Below, piece after piece: positions 1-10,703 of a DNA stretch of 64,000 nt. Source of the DNA: Viscum album (lineage: Eukaryota; Streptophyta; Magnoliopsida; Santalales; Viscaceae). The position numbers were made by a program, and so were the translations under genes. The DNA is taken from assembly GCA_963277665.1 (NCBI GenBank), contig OY728142.1:5842001-5906000 (forward strand), given 5' to 3'. Under the pieces are notes generated by a model. That model was not told the DNA's origin. It ran no database searches and saw only the letters and a list, made by a program, of their open reading frames with translations. How positions within the stretch are numbered: position 1 is the stretch's first letter; every line of letters begins with the position of its first letter.

Positions 1-1825
1 CTACATGAGACATAAAATGTGTGGTAAGAGCCCATACAAAGGTGAGTATAATAATACCTGATAGGAAACCGTAAATTTTATAGACATAAAGCATCAAGAG
101 ATTATTCAACTTGTCATCAGGAAGATTTGTAAAGACCTAGATATTCCATGATTTTTTTAATTTTATGGGAATTTTATGTGTACATGAAAATTGACTACGT
201 GTGATTCCAAGGGCCGGTGTGCCCAGAATGAACTTCTGAACTTTTTTTCGGGTACGTTTAGTAAACATGTGATCAGGTTTTTCTATATTTTGAACTAGTG
301 ATCAGAATTTAAATCTAAGGACACCGTTGACCTCGCAACATCAATATTCGCTTCAGGAGACCTTCACCTCAACCACAATAGGTAGAGGGTGAATGTTAAT
401 TTTTGTGATTTTTATGGAATAATAATAAAATAAAATAATTAATAATTTATTTTTCCTTTTGAAACCTCCTTTTGGTTTTATGGAGATGGGGACCACCAGA
501 GTTGAAAGCTCCATTTTAAATTCTGGTGGCAGGGACAACTCGAGGGAGTTCAGGCAATTAATGATGGACATTAAATGTCAGGATACACAAAATGTGTAAC
601 CACCATTCGTAGTATTAATGCGGCTCATTAATTCCATAAATTAATGAACCTCTTAAATTAAATGAAGAAGATTTAAAACCTTGGGATTTTAGTGGAATCA
701 CTGTCTATTCATTTTTGGTGGAATTGGGGAAGTGTTGGAATAAGGGAAAACATAGAGAAACTCTTCCTCCAAAGAAGAACACACTCTCCAATGAGGAATG
801 TATTCAACTACAATGAACTGAAGTTTTTTCTTCCCTCCTCACTGATGTCAACAAAACGTCGAGGTAGGGGTGTGTTTTGATTAATCTTCATTGATTTTTC
901 TTTTACATTGAATCTCACCCCATGAGCCGCTTGCTACCGCTCTAACATAGAGGGTGAGGGAAAAACGAACATGGATTGGCCTCTCCGCAACCTATGTGGT
1001 CTTGATGCAATCTTCACTATGGAGGAGGACGATGAATGGTGACGGCGGTTAGCACCGGTGGGACTCGGGAGCGGCGGTCGACACTTCGGCTGGCCACAAC
1101 GAAGGTGGTGGCACGACCATGCCCATAGAGAAGGGATGTGGCCCGTCGGCTGTGGTGCAGAAAAGGTAGCGGCCGGTGGCAGTAAGGGAAAGGAGGTCAG
1201 CTCACTTCCATCCACAAGCAAAGGTGCAACATGCGACCGCACTGCGTGGAGGAAGGCTTGCCGACCGGCCTGCCGCGGCCCCACAAGCCACCACGGGCCA
1301 CCCAGCGGGGTGGGCCGGGTTGCGACGGGGGGCCGGGATGGATCCAGGGCCGGACCTAGGTCAGGCTAGATTTCCCGAACCAGGTCGGGTCGGCCCTGGC
1401 CAACTTGATCTGACTAGGTCAGACCGGACCCAGACCAACTTCGACCCTTTTTGTTCTTTCGGCCATATCTCGAGCTATGTGCATCTATTTGATGAACCGT
1501 CTCTGGAGTCAGAAACCTTGGATTGAGGAGTTCCTTCGGGTATACCCATCATGATATTTGGATATATTTTGGGTATAGTTGGGTTAGATTGAGCATGAAT
1601 CCAACTGAGCCCTCAGGACTAAAAGGCTGATAAATTACAGACCCGACATCCGATTGACGCACCGTCCATTGTGTTGAGACCCCGATTATGTGGCGGTCCT
1701 TTGGAATAATTATTCATGGGACTTTGTAGAAGTCAAATTATTCGACCTGTGGCTTGAGGAGCGGACCCTCCCAGAATCAAGTGAACTTAGTGCGAGAACC
1801 CTGTAGCTGGATGTAACATGAGAAA

Positions 1826-2045
1826 GGGGTCCTATGTGGATTTTTTCTTTGGGATCCTATGTGGGTATATACTTTGGGATCCTATGTGGGTTTGTGCTTT
1901 GGGATCCTATGTGTTTCTATGTTCGAGAGTCTCACTTGGATCCACTCTAGGAATCCACGTGGGACTACTCTAGGATCCTATGTGGGTCTGCTATACTAGG
2001 ATCCATCATGGGTTTGATGATTTATGATCCTGTGTGGGTCTGCCT
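1826..2045 (+). repeat. 25-base tandem array in E1 5' LTR
   Basis: Imperfect copies of gggatcctatgtgggtctg plus a short spacer recur about every 25 bases, roughly eight times, decaying to the right. The matching array in the 3' LTR lies at about 9598-9815. Confidence 0.85.
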
Positions 2046-2130
2046 CTTAATAGAGTAAAATGATTTAGTAGTTATATCTAATCATCTTTACTAACATACC
2101 TATGTTATACCAGATGTGAGATGAGTCTTT

Positions 2131-2275
2131 ACCTTTGTGGTAATCTTTTTTGTGGCGTACTTTGTGATACATACCTTCGTGGTGATACCTTTGTGGTATT
2201 CTTCTGTGTGGAATTACTTTTGTGGTAATTTATTTGGTGGTTTTACCTATGTGGTATTCTTTCCTTCGTGGAATA
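2131..2275 (+). repeat. TGTGGT tandem array in E1 5' LTR
   Basis: Repeats of acctttgtggtgttac-like units of about 16-18 bases, at least seven copies. The counterpart in the 3' LTR is 9905-10035. E2 LTRs lack it. Confidence 0.8.
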
Positions 2276-2933
2276 GTTTTACTTTTGCAAAGGATTCAGG
2301 CCTTGAGTTTTCCTCATGAATGAGATGGGTATACATGATAACTTTGGTATATGTATGGGCATATACCTAAGTAGGGTTGTCACTGGTTTACATGCTTTGT
2401 GGTTTATCCTTTGTGGATTTTGTGAGACCTTGAGTGTCTCGGGGTCCCTACTGAGTGTCGTTATACTCACCCCTACATAGGCTACGCCCACACCTTGTTC
2501 TATTTACTTTACATGACGGATAATGCTGATTGAGGATGAGGGTACCAGGACTGGAGGTAGCTTGGATATGGACATTGTATGAGGCACATTGTAGAGAATG
2601 TTGTTCGAGGGTTGTAACCACCCTTCAGGTATGATCCTTTGCGGGTGTTTACAGGATATGTTCAGTTTACTTGTACTTTCCAATTTTCCTTGCACTTTCT
2701 AGTTGGGGTTATATTCTTCTCCCTTTTACATACCATACTCACTCTTTTTCTATATAGTTTACTTGAGTTCGTATCTTGTTGTGTGCTTTGTTGAGTGTGT
2801 TTACAAGATATAAAGGCAATACCTTCCCAGTTTTATAGAATACACCTTTCGGTGCTAGTCATTAGCTTCTAACCTATGGAAGGTGGGCTTGGGGTAGTCA
2901 CGGCATGGGACCCGGGGGATGGGTCATGAAAAA

Positions 2934-2947
2934 TTAGTATCGGAGGA
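2934..2947 (+). promoter_or_regulatory. E1 primer-binding site (tRNA-iMet type)
   Basis: Two bases after the 5' LTR lies ttagtatcggagga. This is the usual plant initiator-Met primer site ttggtatcagagc with a few, mostly transitional, changes. E2 has a cleaner copy at the same relative place (49033), which supports the call. Confidence 0.85.
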
Positions 2948-3205
2948 GTTGGTTCTATCGAAGAAAGTTGGACTCTTATCATTTAATGACAATATTTTTA
3001 AGTGTAGTGAGTGTGGTTATCAGTTTAGGGAACCCTGTGTTGGTGCGGCGGCCGACGTATCCATACACTAGGACCCTGACTTCTTATTACTAACTCAGTG
3101 CATGAATACACTAATTGTGTGTGTGTTTTGAAATGTTTCTTAGTGATATTTTTAAGTCATATCAATAGGTATAAATTATTGACCGTGGAACACCTGTTTC
3201 TTTTT

Positions 3206-3211
3206 AGGATG
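3206..3211 (+). promoter_or_regulatory. Splice-acceptor-like signal before E1 gag ATG
   Basis: A pyrimidine-rich run ending tttttag is followed by g and then the first gag ATG at 3209. E2 has the same arrangement, ttctttacag then gATG at 49312. The upstream words, including ggtataaattattgacc, are also shared. This suggests a leader intron ending just before gag, but no matching donor was identified. Confidence 0.45.
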
Positions 3212-4340
3212 CCTCCATGCAGACATCCAGATAGGGTTTCAGGTATAGTATGTAAGGATGGCCCACCGAGCGACGATGCCTCGATGTAGGGCCCTCTTTT
3301 AGTAGAGGCACCAGTGGTACCATTTCCCGTTGGGCCACCTATGACACAATCCCCAGCAGCAAAGAGTGCATGCCGCTTGAGTGCATTGCACGAGTTCCAG
3401 TGCTAGAGGCCACCAAGATTTAGGGGAGAGATGGACCCATAGGCGGCTAAGGATTGGTTGGAGGCCATGGTGAGAGTCTTCCAACTGGTAGGGACACCAG
3501 CTGATCTCAACGTGATCCTTTCCTCTAGTCCTTTACAGGATGCAGCAGATAGATGGTAGAGGTTGATGCTCCAAGTTCACGACGAGGTGACACTTATCTT
3601 GGAAGACTTTGAGAGCCTTTTTTAGGAAGAGTTTATTCTAGAAACCCTTCATGTAGTGCACATAGAGGAGCCTCTTCATCTATAGCAAGGTAGCATGACT
3701 GTTTCTCAGTACTCAGCGAAGTTCATAGACCTCTCACACTACTCCACCGATATGGTGTAGGACCCATTCTTCAGGGCCCGGACCTTCGAGCAGGGACTCA
3801 ATTGGAAGATCAAGGCTTCGATGATTTATCTCAACATCCCCAATGCACGCGGGGTTGTTAGAGAGAGCCCTATTGGTGGAGAGTTTTCTTGCTTATCAGT
3901 CACTAGTAGTGAGACCCGCCACCGGGAATCCCATAGCAGAGTCTTCTGCAGGTGGCAGTAGACAGATGTCACAGAGGTCCAAGAGGACCATACCTACAGG
4001 TGGACAACTGTAGGATTCAGGGTCGGTTGTGCAGGGCAACCGAGACAGAGCCAGTCATACGAGGAGCAGTCCGTGTTACACATGTGTCAGGCAGGGTCAT
4101 ATGGCTCGTGAATATATGACCCACTGTATGGATTATCAGATGATGGTCAAAGGACTGGCTAGGAAGAGACATAGATTCGGCCGAGGATTTCCCCAGGGAG
4201 CACGCAGACGTTGCAGAGGAGCTGGTGGTGGGTAAAAATTTTATATGTCACTGCCACTACCACCAGTTGGTCCACCCCAACCACAGGGAGCAGGAAGGCA
4301 GGGGTGAGCTCAGCTGTAGGAAGCTGAGGCCTTTGACCAT
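3209..4340 (+). pseudogene. E1 gag (nucleocapsid) pseudogene
   Basis: Gag would form the virus-like particle and bind the element RNA. The frame starting MPPCRHPDR at 3209 continues into a recognisable gag segment around 3460-3700 (FQLVGTPADL, then EEF and EEPLHL words) that parallels E2 at 49584-49805. It is cut by several TAG codons; where E2 keeps Q (for example at 3286 and about 3404) E1 has TAG. A frame change separates it from the zinc knuckle at 4074-4115. That knuckle reads CX2CX4HX4Y: the last cysteine is tyrosine, a one-base G-to-A change. A fragment beginning QGNRDRASHTRSS leads into it. It cannot give a functional particle protein. Confidence 0.85.
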
Positions 4341-4640
4341 GGCACTCAAGAGATGATACAAGGTATTATCTGTGTCAACCCCACCTTAGCTGTCGTACTT
4401 ATAGTCACAGGTGCCGGTCATTATTTTATTTCCACTCTGCTCATTAGGAGCTCAGAGGTTATGGTGGAGCTTTTTTCTTAATACTTACTGTTAGACACTC
4501 TTACGAGAGAGGATTCTACTATTACACATTTGTTCCGGTAGTGTGGGCTTACTCTAAGAGGTGAGAGATTCGACTGAGATCTTTTAGTAGCAGCATCAAG
4601 GCCTTACAACTTTATCTTGGGTATGGACTGGTTATCTAAA
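4341..4640 (+). pseudogene. E1 aspartic protease pseudogene
   Basis: The retroviral-type protease would cut the Gag-Pol polyprotein. The active-site loop is visible as VLIVTGAG followed by HYFIS at about 4395-4430. The catalytic aspartate of the DTG triad is valine (gtc at 4404-4406), so the enzyme would be inactive even without the surrounding stops. A second protease-like stretch (a decayed NFILGMDWLSK equivalent, reading YNFILGMDWLSK) lies at about 4607-4640. E2 has a different lesion at the same aspartate. Confidence 0.78.
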
Positions 4641-4759
4641 GTTCATGCTCCGATTGTCTGTATTAGGCACAAAGTGTAGTGTGTCCACACAGATGGGACT
4701 AGTTTTACCTTCACCGGCGAGAAGGGTGACTTTAAAGCACATGATGGACTTACCTAGAG

Positions 4760-5720
4760 GAGAGTGAAACTGATAACTCATCTGTTGGCTAGCCTTACCC
4801 TTAGAGTGGTTGATATGGAGAGTCTGAGCTATCCTATAGTGGTGGACCAGTATGCGTATTTCTTCCATGATGATGTTCTTGGTCTACCTTCTCGTAGAGA
4901 GGTGGAATTTTACATTGATTTATACCCCAGGACAACACTGATATCTACACCAATGTATCAGATGGATCCCGCAGAGATTCGTGAGCTATGGGTATAGTTG
5001 GAGGACTTATAGGGGACTGGGTTCATTTGACCCAATTTTTATCCTTGGGAATCCCCAATTTTGTTTTCCAAGAAGGCGGATAGGAGAATGAGACTTTGTG
5101 TTGACTATCAGTGCCTAAACAAGGTGACCGTGAAGAACAAGTACCCACTCCTGAGGATTGATAACCTCTTTGATCAGTTGAAGGGATCACAATGGTTCTC
5201 GAAGATATACCTCAGGTCAGGTTATCACTAGCTTAGAGTATGAGACGAGGATGTGCAGAAGATGACTTTCACTTGTCGGTATGGCCATTACGAGTTATTG
5301 GTCATGCCATTCGGTGTGACCAACACTTCATCTGTGTTCATGGGACTCATGAACAAGATCTTTCAGCCATATGTTGATCGTTGTGTGGTGCTCTTAATTG
5401 ATGACATTTTGATCTACTCAACTATAGAGGAGGAGCATGCCTAACATTTTCAGATAGTTTTAGACACACTTCGAGAGCACCAATTTTATGGTAAGCTCTT
5501 GTACTGCCAGTTCTGGATCTGAGAGGTTCACTTTATGGGACATGTCATCTTATAGGCTAGAGATGCGGTGGATCTAGTGATGATTGAGGCGGTACTTTCT
5601 TTATAGGCAGCTAGGAGTGTGATAGGGGTATGGAGTTTTCTTGGTTTGGCTTGATACTACTAGAGATTTGTCCCAAATTTCTACAGAGTTGTAAAACATT
5701 TATCATCCTTGACGAAGAAG
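4760..5720 (+). pseudogene. E1 reverse transcriptase pseudogene
   Basis: The RT would copy element RNA into DNA. A linker with SLSYPIVVDQY and LPSRREVEFYIDLYP leads into the fingers (SPILFSKK, then [19 protein letters not shown] at about 5095-5150) and the palm ([22 protein letters not shown] at 5250-5315). The catalytic box reads [10 protein letters not shown], with both aspartates kept at 5400-5405. The thumb/connection follows (GHVIL, SFLGLA, RFVPNFYR). At least ten stops, mostly TAG and TGA, interrupt it; the longest open stretches are 4764-4997 and 5253-5444. Of the four chromovirus RTs here, E1 and E3 keep the catalytic pair. Confidence 0.93.
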
Positions 5721-5769
5721 GGGAAACCCTTCATGAGTTCGGAGAGATGCCATTGTATTTTCCAGTAGT

Positions 5770-6190
5770 TGAGGTAGAGATGGACTAGTGCCCCCATATT
5801 GAAGCTTCCGAAGGAGGGTCTTGGGTACGTAGTCTACTACGACACATCTGGGACCGGACTCGAATGTGTTCTGATAAAGGAGCAAGTAGTTATCACATAT
5901 AGTTCTCGACAGCTGAGACAACATGAGAAGAACTACCCTACCTATGACATAGAGTTAGAAACAGTGGTCTTTGACTTGAATATGTGGAGATATTACTTTA
6001 TGGGAGAACGTTTTATAGTCTACTCTGATCACAATAGTCTTATGTATATCTTCTCTTAGAATGACATAAACCTATGACAATGACGTTTTCTTGAGTTCCT
6101 CCAGGATTATGAATTCGAGATAGTCTATACTCTAGGGAAGGGTAATGTTTTAGCCGATGTACTCAGCAGGAGATCTGGTATACAACTACT
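5770..6190 (+). pseudogene. E1 RNase H pseudogene
   Basis: RNase H removes the RNA strand after reverse transcription. An open segment at 5799-6057 carries LPKEGLGYVVYYDTSGTG, then SSRQLRQHEKNYPTYDIELE, WRYYFMGERF and VYSDHNSLMYIFS. This is the standard Ty3/gypsy RNase H order. After a TAG at 6058 the frame continues to the tether words FLEFLQDYEFEIVYTLGKGN and LSRRSG. Acidic residues (YYD, IELE, YSD) are still readable. It is the best-preserved stretch of E1 coding sequence and follows RT without a gap. Confidence 0.92.
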
Positions 6191-6399
6191 AGTTGAGTCA
6201 ACAAAGCAGCTGGCCTCTTTGCAGATATCCTTTATGGATTGAGATGGAGTAGCTTTTCTTCAGCCTCTTACAGTAACTCCCACACTCCTTCAGTGAGTCG
6301 GGGAGGCATAGCATGGGTAGATTAACTAAGAGGCTCAACATGCTCAGATATCCACAAGACATGCACCTGATGGATTTTCTGAAGGTGGGGAGCACGTCA

Positions 6400-7465
6400 T
6401 CCTTTTTAGAGGATGTACCACGGAACCAATGTCACTTTAGGAGGAAGTATTGAGGGATTTCCACACATACTCTCTATCAGTACATCCAGTAGTGGAGAAT
6501 ATGTATCAAGACCTATGACGACAGTACTGGTGGCAGCGAATGAAGAAAGCGGTAGCAGAGTTTGTCTATCAGTGCCTCACTTGTCTGCAAGTAAAGGTGG
6601 AGCATCAGGTACCGGTCGGATTAGTTCATCCTTTAGAGGTATCAAAGTGGAAGTGGGATGGGATATCCATGGACATCATTATAGGACTTCCACATATATA
6701 TAAGGGTCATGATTCTACTTGGATGGTCCTTGTACGACTCACCAAGTTGGCCCAATTCATACAGATCAGAGAGTAGGGTTCAGTAGAGAGAATGAGATAC
6801 CTCTATGTGCAGGAGATTGTGCGGATACATGGAGTACCCTCAACGCTTTTCTCTGGTCGTGATGCATATTTTACTTCCCAGATATGGAAGGGGTTGTAGG
6901 AAGCTTTTGGAACGCAGATTCATTTGAGCACCGCCTTCCACCCTTAAACAAATGTCCACACTGACCGGACCATTCAGACCCTCGAGGACATGTTGTGTGC
7001 TTGCTTCCACGACTTCGGTCACAGCTAGAAGGATCACATGCCCCTGGTGGAGTTTTCATACAAAAAAAACTACCACACCACCATTGGGATGACACCTTTT
7101 GAGGTGTTGTACAGACTACCTTGTAGATCACCTTTTTACTGGACTGACCTAGGAGAGTCAGCACTCAGGGGACCCGAGATGGTACGGGCTACCACAGGGA
7201 AGGAGCAGATCATCTAGGAGTAAATGAAGACTGCAAAAAGTAGAAATAATTCTTATACTTACAGGAGATGGAGACCTCAGGAGTTCGAGGATGGTGACCA
7301 CATATTTCTACGGGTCTCACCCTGATAAGGTTTATAGAGATTTAGCTGGGGTGGCAAGTTATCCCTGAGGTTCATCGGACCCTTTTGGGTCCTCACCAGA
7401 GTTAGTGAGGTGGTTTACCACATAGAACGTCCCTCTCAGTTGCACCGGGTGCATGATGTCTTCCA
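6400..7465 (+). pseudogene. E1 integrase pseudogene
   Basis: Integrase would insert the cDNA into the genome. The second half of the zinc-binding HHCC region shows as YQCLTCLQVK (about 6571-6600). The DDE core includes WKWDGISMDIIIGLP (6650-6694), GRDAYFTSQIWKGL (6857-6897) and STAFHP with TLEDMLCACF downstream (6930-7010). The C-terminal part reads HMPLVEFSYK, GMTPFEVLYRLP, then FEDGDHIFLRVSP and LHRVHDVFHVSQLG. The first core aspartate is present. Several TAG codons and the loss of the usual tryptophan and glutamine codons kill it. It precedes the chromodomain directly. Confidence 0.92.
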
Positions 7466-7562
7466 TGTATCCCAACTGGGGTGATACATGCATGATCCTA
7501 CCCACGTCATCGACCATAGAGAGCTAGACATCGACGATGGGGAGACGTTTACGGAGGTTCCA

Positions 7563-7706
7563 GTAGAGATTGAGGATCGATAGAAGTAGGTCCTTCAGGG
7601 GTGGTTGATACCTCTGGTGCATGTTCACTGGCATCACGTGAACCTCCAAGAGAGCACATGAGAGCGGGAGGCTTATATACATTATCAGTACCCCCACTTG
7701 TTTCTC
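7563..7706 (+). pseudogene. E1 chromodomain remnant
   Basis: Chromoviruses carry a C-terminal chromodomain that is thought to steer integration to marked chromatin. Here the frame reads VEIEDR, then WLIPLVHVHWHHVNLQEST, a stop (TGA in place of the tryptophan that E2 keeps), and ERE through YPHLF. The position, just before the polypurine tract, and the match with E2 at 53688-53828 support the call. Three stops interrupt it. Confidence 0.82.
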
Positions 7707-7742
7707 TAGTGTATATTGTTCCTTACGGGGACGCAAATCCCT

Positions 7743-7755
7743 GAGGTAGGGAGAA
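7743..7755 (+). promoter_or_regulatory. E1 polypurine tract
   Basis: The purine-rich gaggtagggagaa abuts the 3' LTR start tgtaaagacc. It would prime second-strand DNA synthesis. E2 has gatggagagaa at the same place. Confidence 0.85.
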
Positions 7756-9597
7756 TGTAAAGACCCAAAAATTCCATGATTTTTTTTAATTATATGGGAA
7801 TTTTACGTGTCCGAAAAAATTAACGGCGCATGATTCCTAGTCCTGGTGTGCCCGGAATAAATTTCTGAAATTTTTCTCAGGCACGTTCAGTAAATGTGCG
7901 AGCAGGTTTTTGTAACTTTTGAACTAGTGCTCGGAATTAAAAAATGAGGACACCGTTGAACATGCAGTTCCGATATTCACTTACAGAGACATTCACTTCG
8001 ACCGCAGTAGGTCGAGGGTGAAAGTTAGTTTTTGTGCTTTTCGTGGAGGATGCATAAAATAAAATAATCAATATTTTATTTTTTATTTTGAAACCTCATT
8101 TTGGATTTTTGGATATGGGGACCACCAATGTTGAAACCTCCATTTTAAATTCTTGTGGTAGGGACCACCCGAGGGAGTTCTGATATTTAACGATGGACAT
8201 TAAGTGTCGGGTTACAAAAATTTTGTAACCACCCTTAATATGATTAATGAGGCTCATTAATTCCACAAATTAATGAACCTATTTATTTAAATGAAGAAGA
8301 GTTAAAACCCTGGGATTTTGGGGGAATCATTGGCTATTCATTTTTGGTGGAATTGGGGAAGTGTTGGAAAAAGGTAGAACTTGGATAAACTCTTCCTCCA
8401 ACTAAGAACGTTCTCTACAATTAAGAACACACTCTCCAATGAGGAACGTCTTCAACGACAATGAACCGACGTCCGTCCTTCCCTCCTCACCAACATCAAC
8501 AATCCTTAGAGGTAGGGGTTTGTTTTTATTAAACTTCTTTGATTTTCCTTTTACGTTGAATCTCTCCCAATGAGATGCTTTCTACTGCTCTAACGCAGAG
8601 GGTGTGGGGAAAAAGAACATGTCCTGACCACTCCTCAACCTATGTGGTTTTGATGCGATCTTCGAGATGGAGGAGGATGATGACTGATGCTGGTGATTGG
8701 CACCGGTGGGACTTGGTAGTGGTGGCCAGCACTCTGGACGACCGTGAAAAAGGTAGTGGTGAGACCACACCGCCAAAGAAGGGCTACGGCCTGTCGGCCA
8801 TGTTAGAACAAAGGTGTTGGTCGATGGCGGCAAGCCGTGTGAAGTGGTGGAGGTGCGGGTCCATGCTGCCCAGTGGAGAAGAGCCGCGAACGTGTGGCAT
8901 GGAGGAAAGGGAAGGGTGGATGACTCACAGCCGATGGCTGGTGAAGGTACGGCAAGCGACCGCACCGCGTGGTGGAATGTTGGCTGACCGACCAGCTACA
9001 ACCCCGCGAGCTAATGTGGGCCGCCGCACCACAAGCCACCGTTGGTTGCCGCACCGCGAGCCACCGTGTGTCACCGTACCACGGGCCACCATACCGCGAT
9101 CCACCTAGCAGGATGCGTTGTTGGACCGAGCCGGACTCAGCAGGCTGCACCTGACCCATGGCCAGACCTAGGTGGGGCCGGGTCAGACCGGACCTAGACC
9201 AACCTTGACCCCTTTTTGTTCTTTCGACCATATCACGAGCTACGAGCATCCATTTGTCAAACCGTCTATGGTGTGAGAAACCTTGGATTGAGATTGTCCT
9301 TTCGGTATACCCCACATGATATTTGTATATAGCTGGGGCATGGTTGGGTTGGATCGATCACTAATCCAACCAGGCCCTTGAGACTAAAAGGCCAATATCT
9401 TACAGACCGAATATCTGATTGACGCACTATATTTTTCATTGAGACCTCTATTATGTGGAGGTACTTTAGGATACTTCTTCATGGGACTTTGTGGGACTTC
9501 ATGGATGTTTAAGTATTCAACCTATGGCTTGAGTATCAGACCCTCCAAAAATAAAGTGAGCTTAGTACGGGAACCCTGTAGTTGGCTGTAATATGAG

Positions 9598-9815
9598 AAA
9601 GGGATCCTATGTGGGTTTGAGAATTGGGATCCTATGTGGGTCTGTACTTTGGGATCCTATGTGGGTCTGTTCTTTGGGAATCTACATGGGTCTGTTTTTG
9701 AGAGTCTCACTTGGATCTTCTCTAGGAATCTACGTGGGACTACTCTAGGATCCGATGTGGTTCTGTTGTACTATGATACTTCATTGGTCTGATGATTTAG
9801 GATCCTTCGTGGGTC
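9598..9815 (+). repeat. 25-base tandem array in E1 3' LTR
   Basis: The first three units (gggatcctatgtgggt plus spacer) are nearly identical. Later units are diverged (gaatctacatgggtctg, gatccgatgtggttctg). It is the counterpart of 1826-2045. Confidence 0.85.
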
Positions 9816-9904
9816 TTCCTATTAATAGAGTAAGATGATTCAGTAGTTACATCTAATCATATTTACTATCGTACCTAAGTTATACCCGGTGTGTGCTGAG
9901 TCTT

Positions 9905-10035
9905 TACCTTTTTGGTAATCATCTGTGTGGCATACCTTTGTGGTATTTATCTTTGTGGTGATACCTTTGTGGTATTCTTCTATGTGGTGTTACCTTTGTG
10001 GTGCTTACCTTTGTGGTGTTACCTTCATGGTATTC
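9905..10035 (+). repeat. TGTGGT tandem array in E1 3' LTR
   Basis: Cleaner copy of the array at 2131-2275; units such as acctttgtggtgtt recur every 16-18 bases. Confidence 0.8.
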
Positions 10036-10703
10036 TATCCTTTTTAGAACAATTGTACTTTCTCAAAGGATTTTGGCCTTGAGTTTTCCTCATGAATGAG
10101 ATGGGTATACTTGATAACATAGGTTTATGTATGGGAATATACATATGAAGGGTTGTCACTGGTTTACATGATTTTTTGGTTTATCCTTTTTGGATTTTGT
10201 GAGACCTTGACGGTCTCGAGGTCCCTACTGAGTATTGTTATACTCAACCCTTCATGGGCTACACTCGCACCTTGTTGTGTTTGGTGCAGACGAAAGACAA
10301 CACTGACTAAGGATGAGGGTACAAGGACTGGAGGTAGCTCAAAGGTGGACATTAGACAAGGCACACCATAGAGATGACTGTTTTGAGATTTGTACCTACC
10401 CTTCAGGTAGGATCCTTTTTGGGTGTTCAGAGGATTTGTTCAGTTTACTTGTACTTTCCAGTTTTCCTGGTACATTCATGTGGGGCTTGTATTTTTCCCA
10501 TTTTACTTACCATACTCACTCTATTACAATATACCTGAGTTCGTATATTTATATGTGCTCGGTTGAGTGTGTTTATAGGATTTAAAGGAATTGCCTTCAC
10601 AATTTAAGGGAATACGCCTTTCGGTGCTAGTCGCTATCCCCTGGCCTATGGAAGGAGAGTTTGGGGTAGTCATGTCATGGGTCCTGGGAGATGGGTCGTG
10701 ACA

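Larger units (their letters stand above)
128..2931 (+). repeat. E1 5' long terminal repeat
   Basis: The repeat starts tgtaaagacc and ends in a decayed form of gtgaca (tgaaa), directly before the primer site. It aligns along its length with 7756-10703. In order it holds an AT-rich U3 start, a possible TATA-like tttaaaa at about 672, a GC-rich island (about 1040-1450), a 25-base array (about 1826-2045), a TGTGGT array (2131-2275) and a conserved U5 tail whose last part contains gacccgggggatgggtc. Open frames on both strands inside the GC island (934-1526) show no recognisable domain and are treated as chance. Confidence 0.92.
128..10703 (+). mobile_element. Chromovirus E1 (Ty3/gypsy), complete but dead
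   Basis: A whole LTR retrotransposon: two direct LTRs of about 2.8 and 2.9 kb enclose a 4.8 kb interior with primer site, gag, protease, RT, RNase H, integrase, chromodomain and polypurine tract in the usual Ty3/gypsy order. The C-terminal chromodomain and long LTRs suggest the Tekay/Del group of plant chromoviruses, an assignment made by eye. By hand count the LTRs differ at about 18% of the first 115 aligned bases, so the insertion is old. The coding interior is broken by many stops and several frameshifts, so it cannot move by itself. The flanking five bases (agatt before, ttata after) do not form a convincing target-site duplication. Confidence 0.93.
7756..10703 (+). repeat. E1 3' long terminal repeat
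   Basis: Begins tgtaaagacc right after the polypurine tract and ends gggtcgtgaca. It has the same internal order as the 5' copy: AT-rich start, TATA-like ttaaaa at about 8302, GC island (8640-9215), 25-base array (about 9598-9815), TGTGGT array (9905-10035) and U5 tail. It is about 145 bases longer than the 5' LTR. Overlapping open frames of 177 codons (8575-9108, +) and 170 codons (8803-9315, -) fall in the GC island. They are R/S/T/P-rich and domain-free, so I do not call them genes. Confidence 0.92.

Noticed and set aside
8575..9315. Overlapping 177- and 170-codon open frames on opposite strands
   Set aside because: They lie in the GC-rich LTR island where stops are rare by composition, have no domain, are not open in the other LTR at the same length, and overlap each other.
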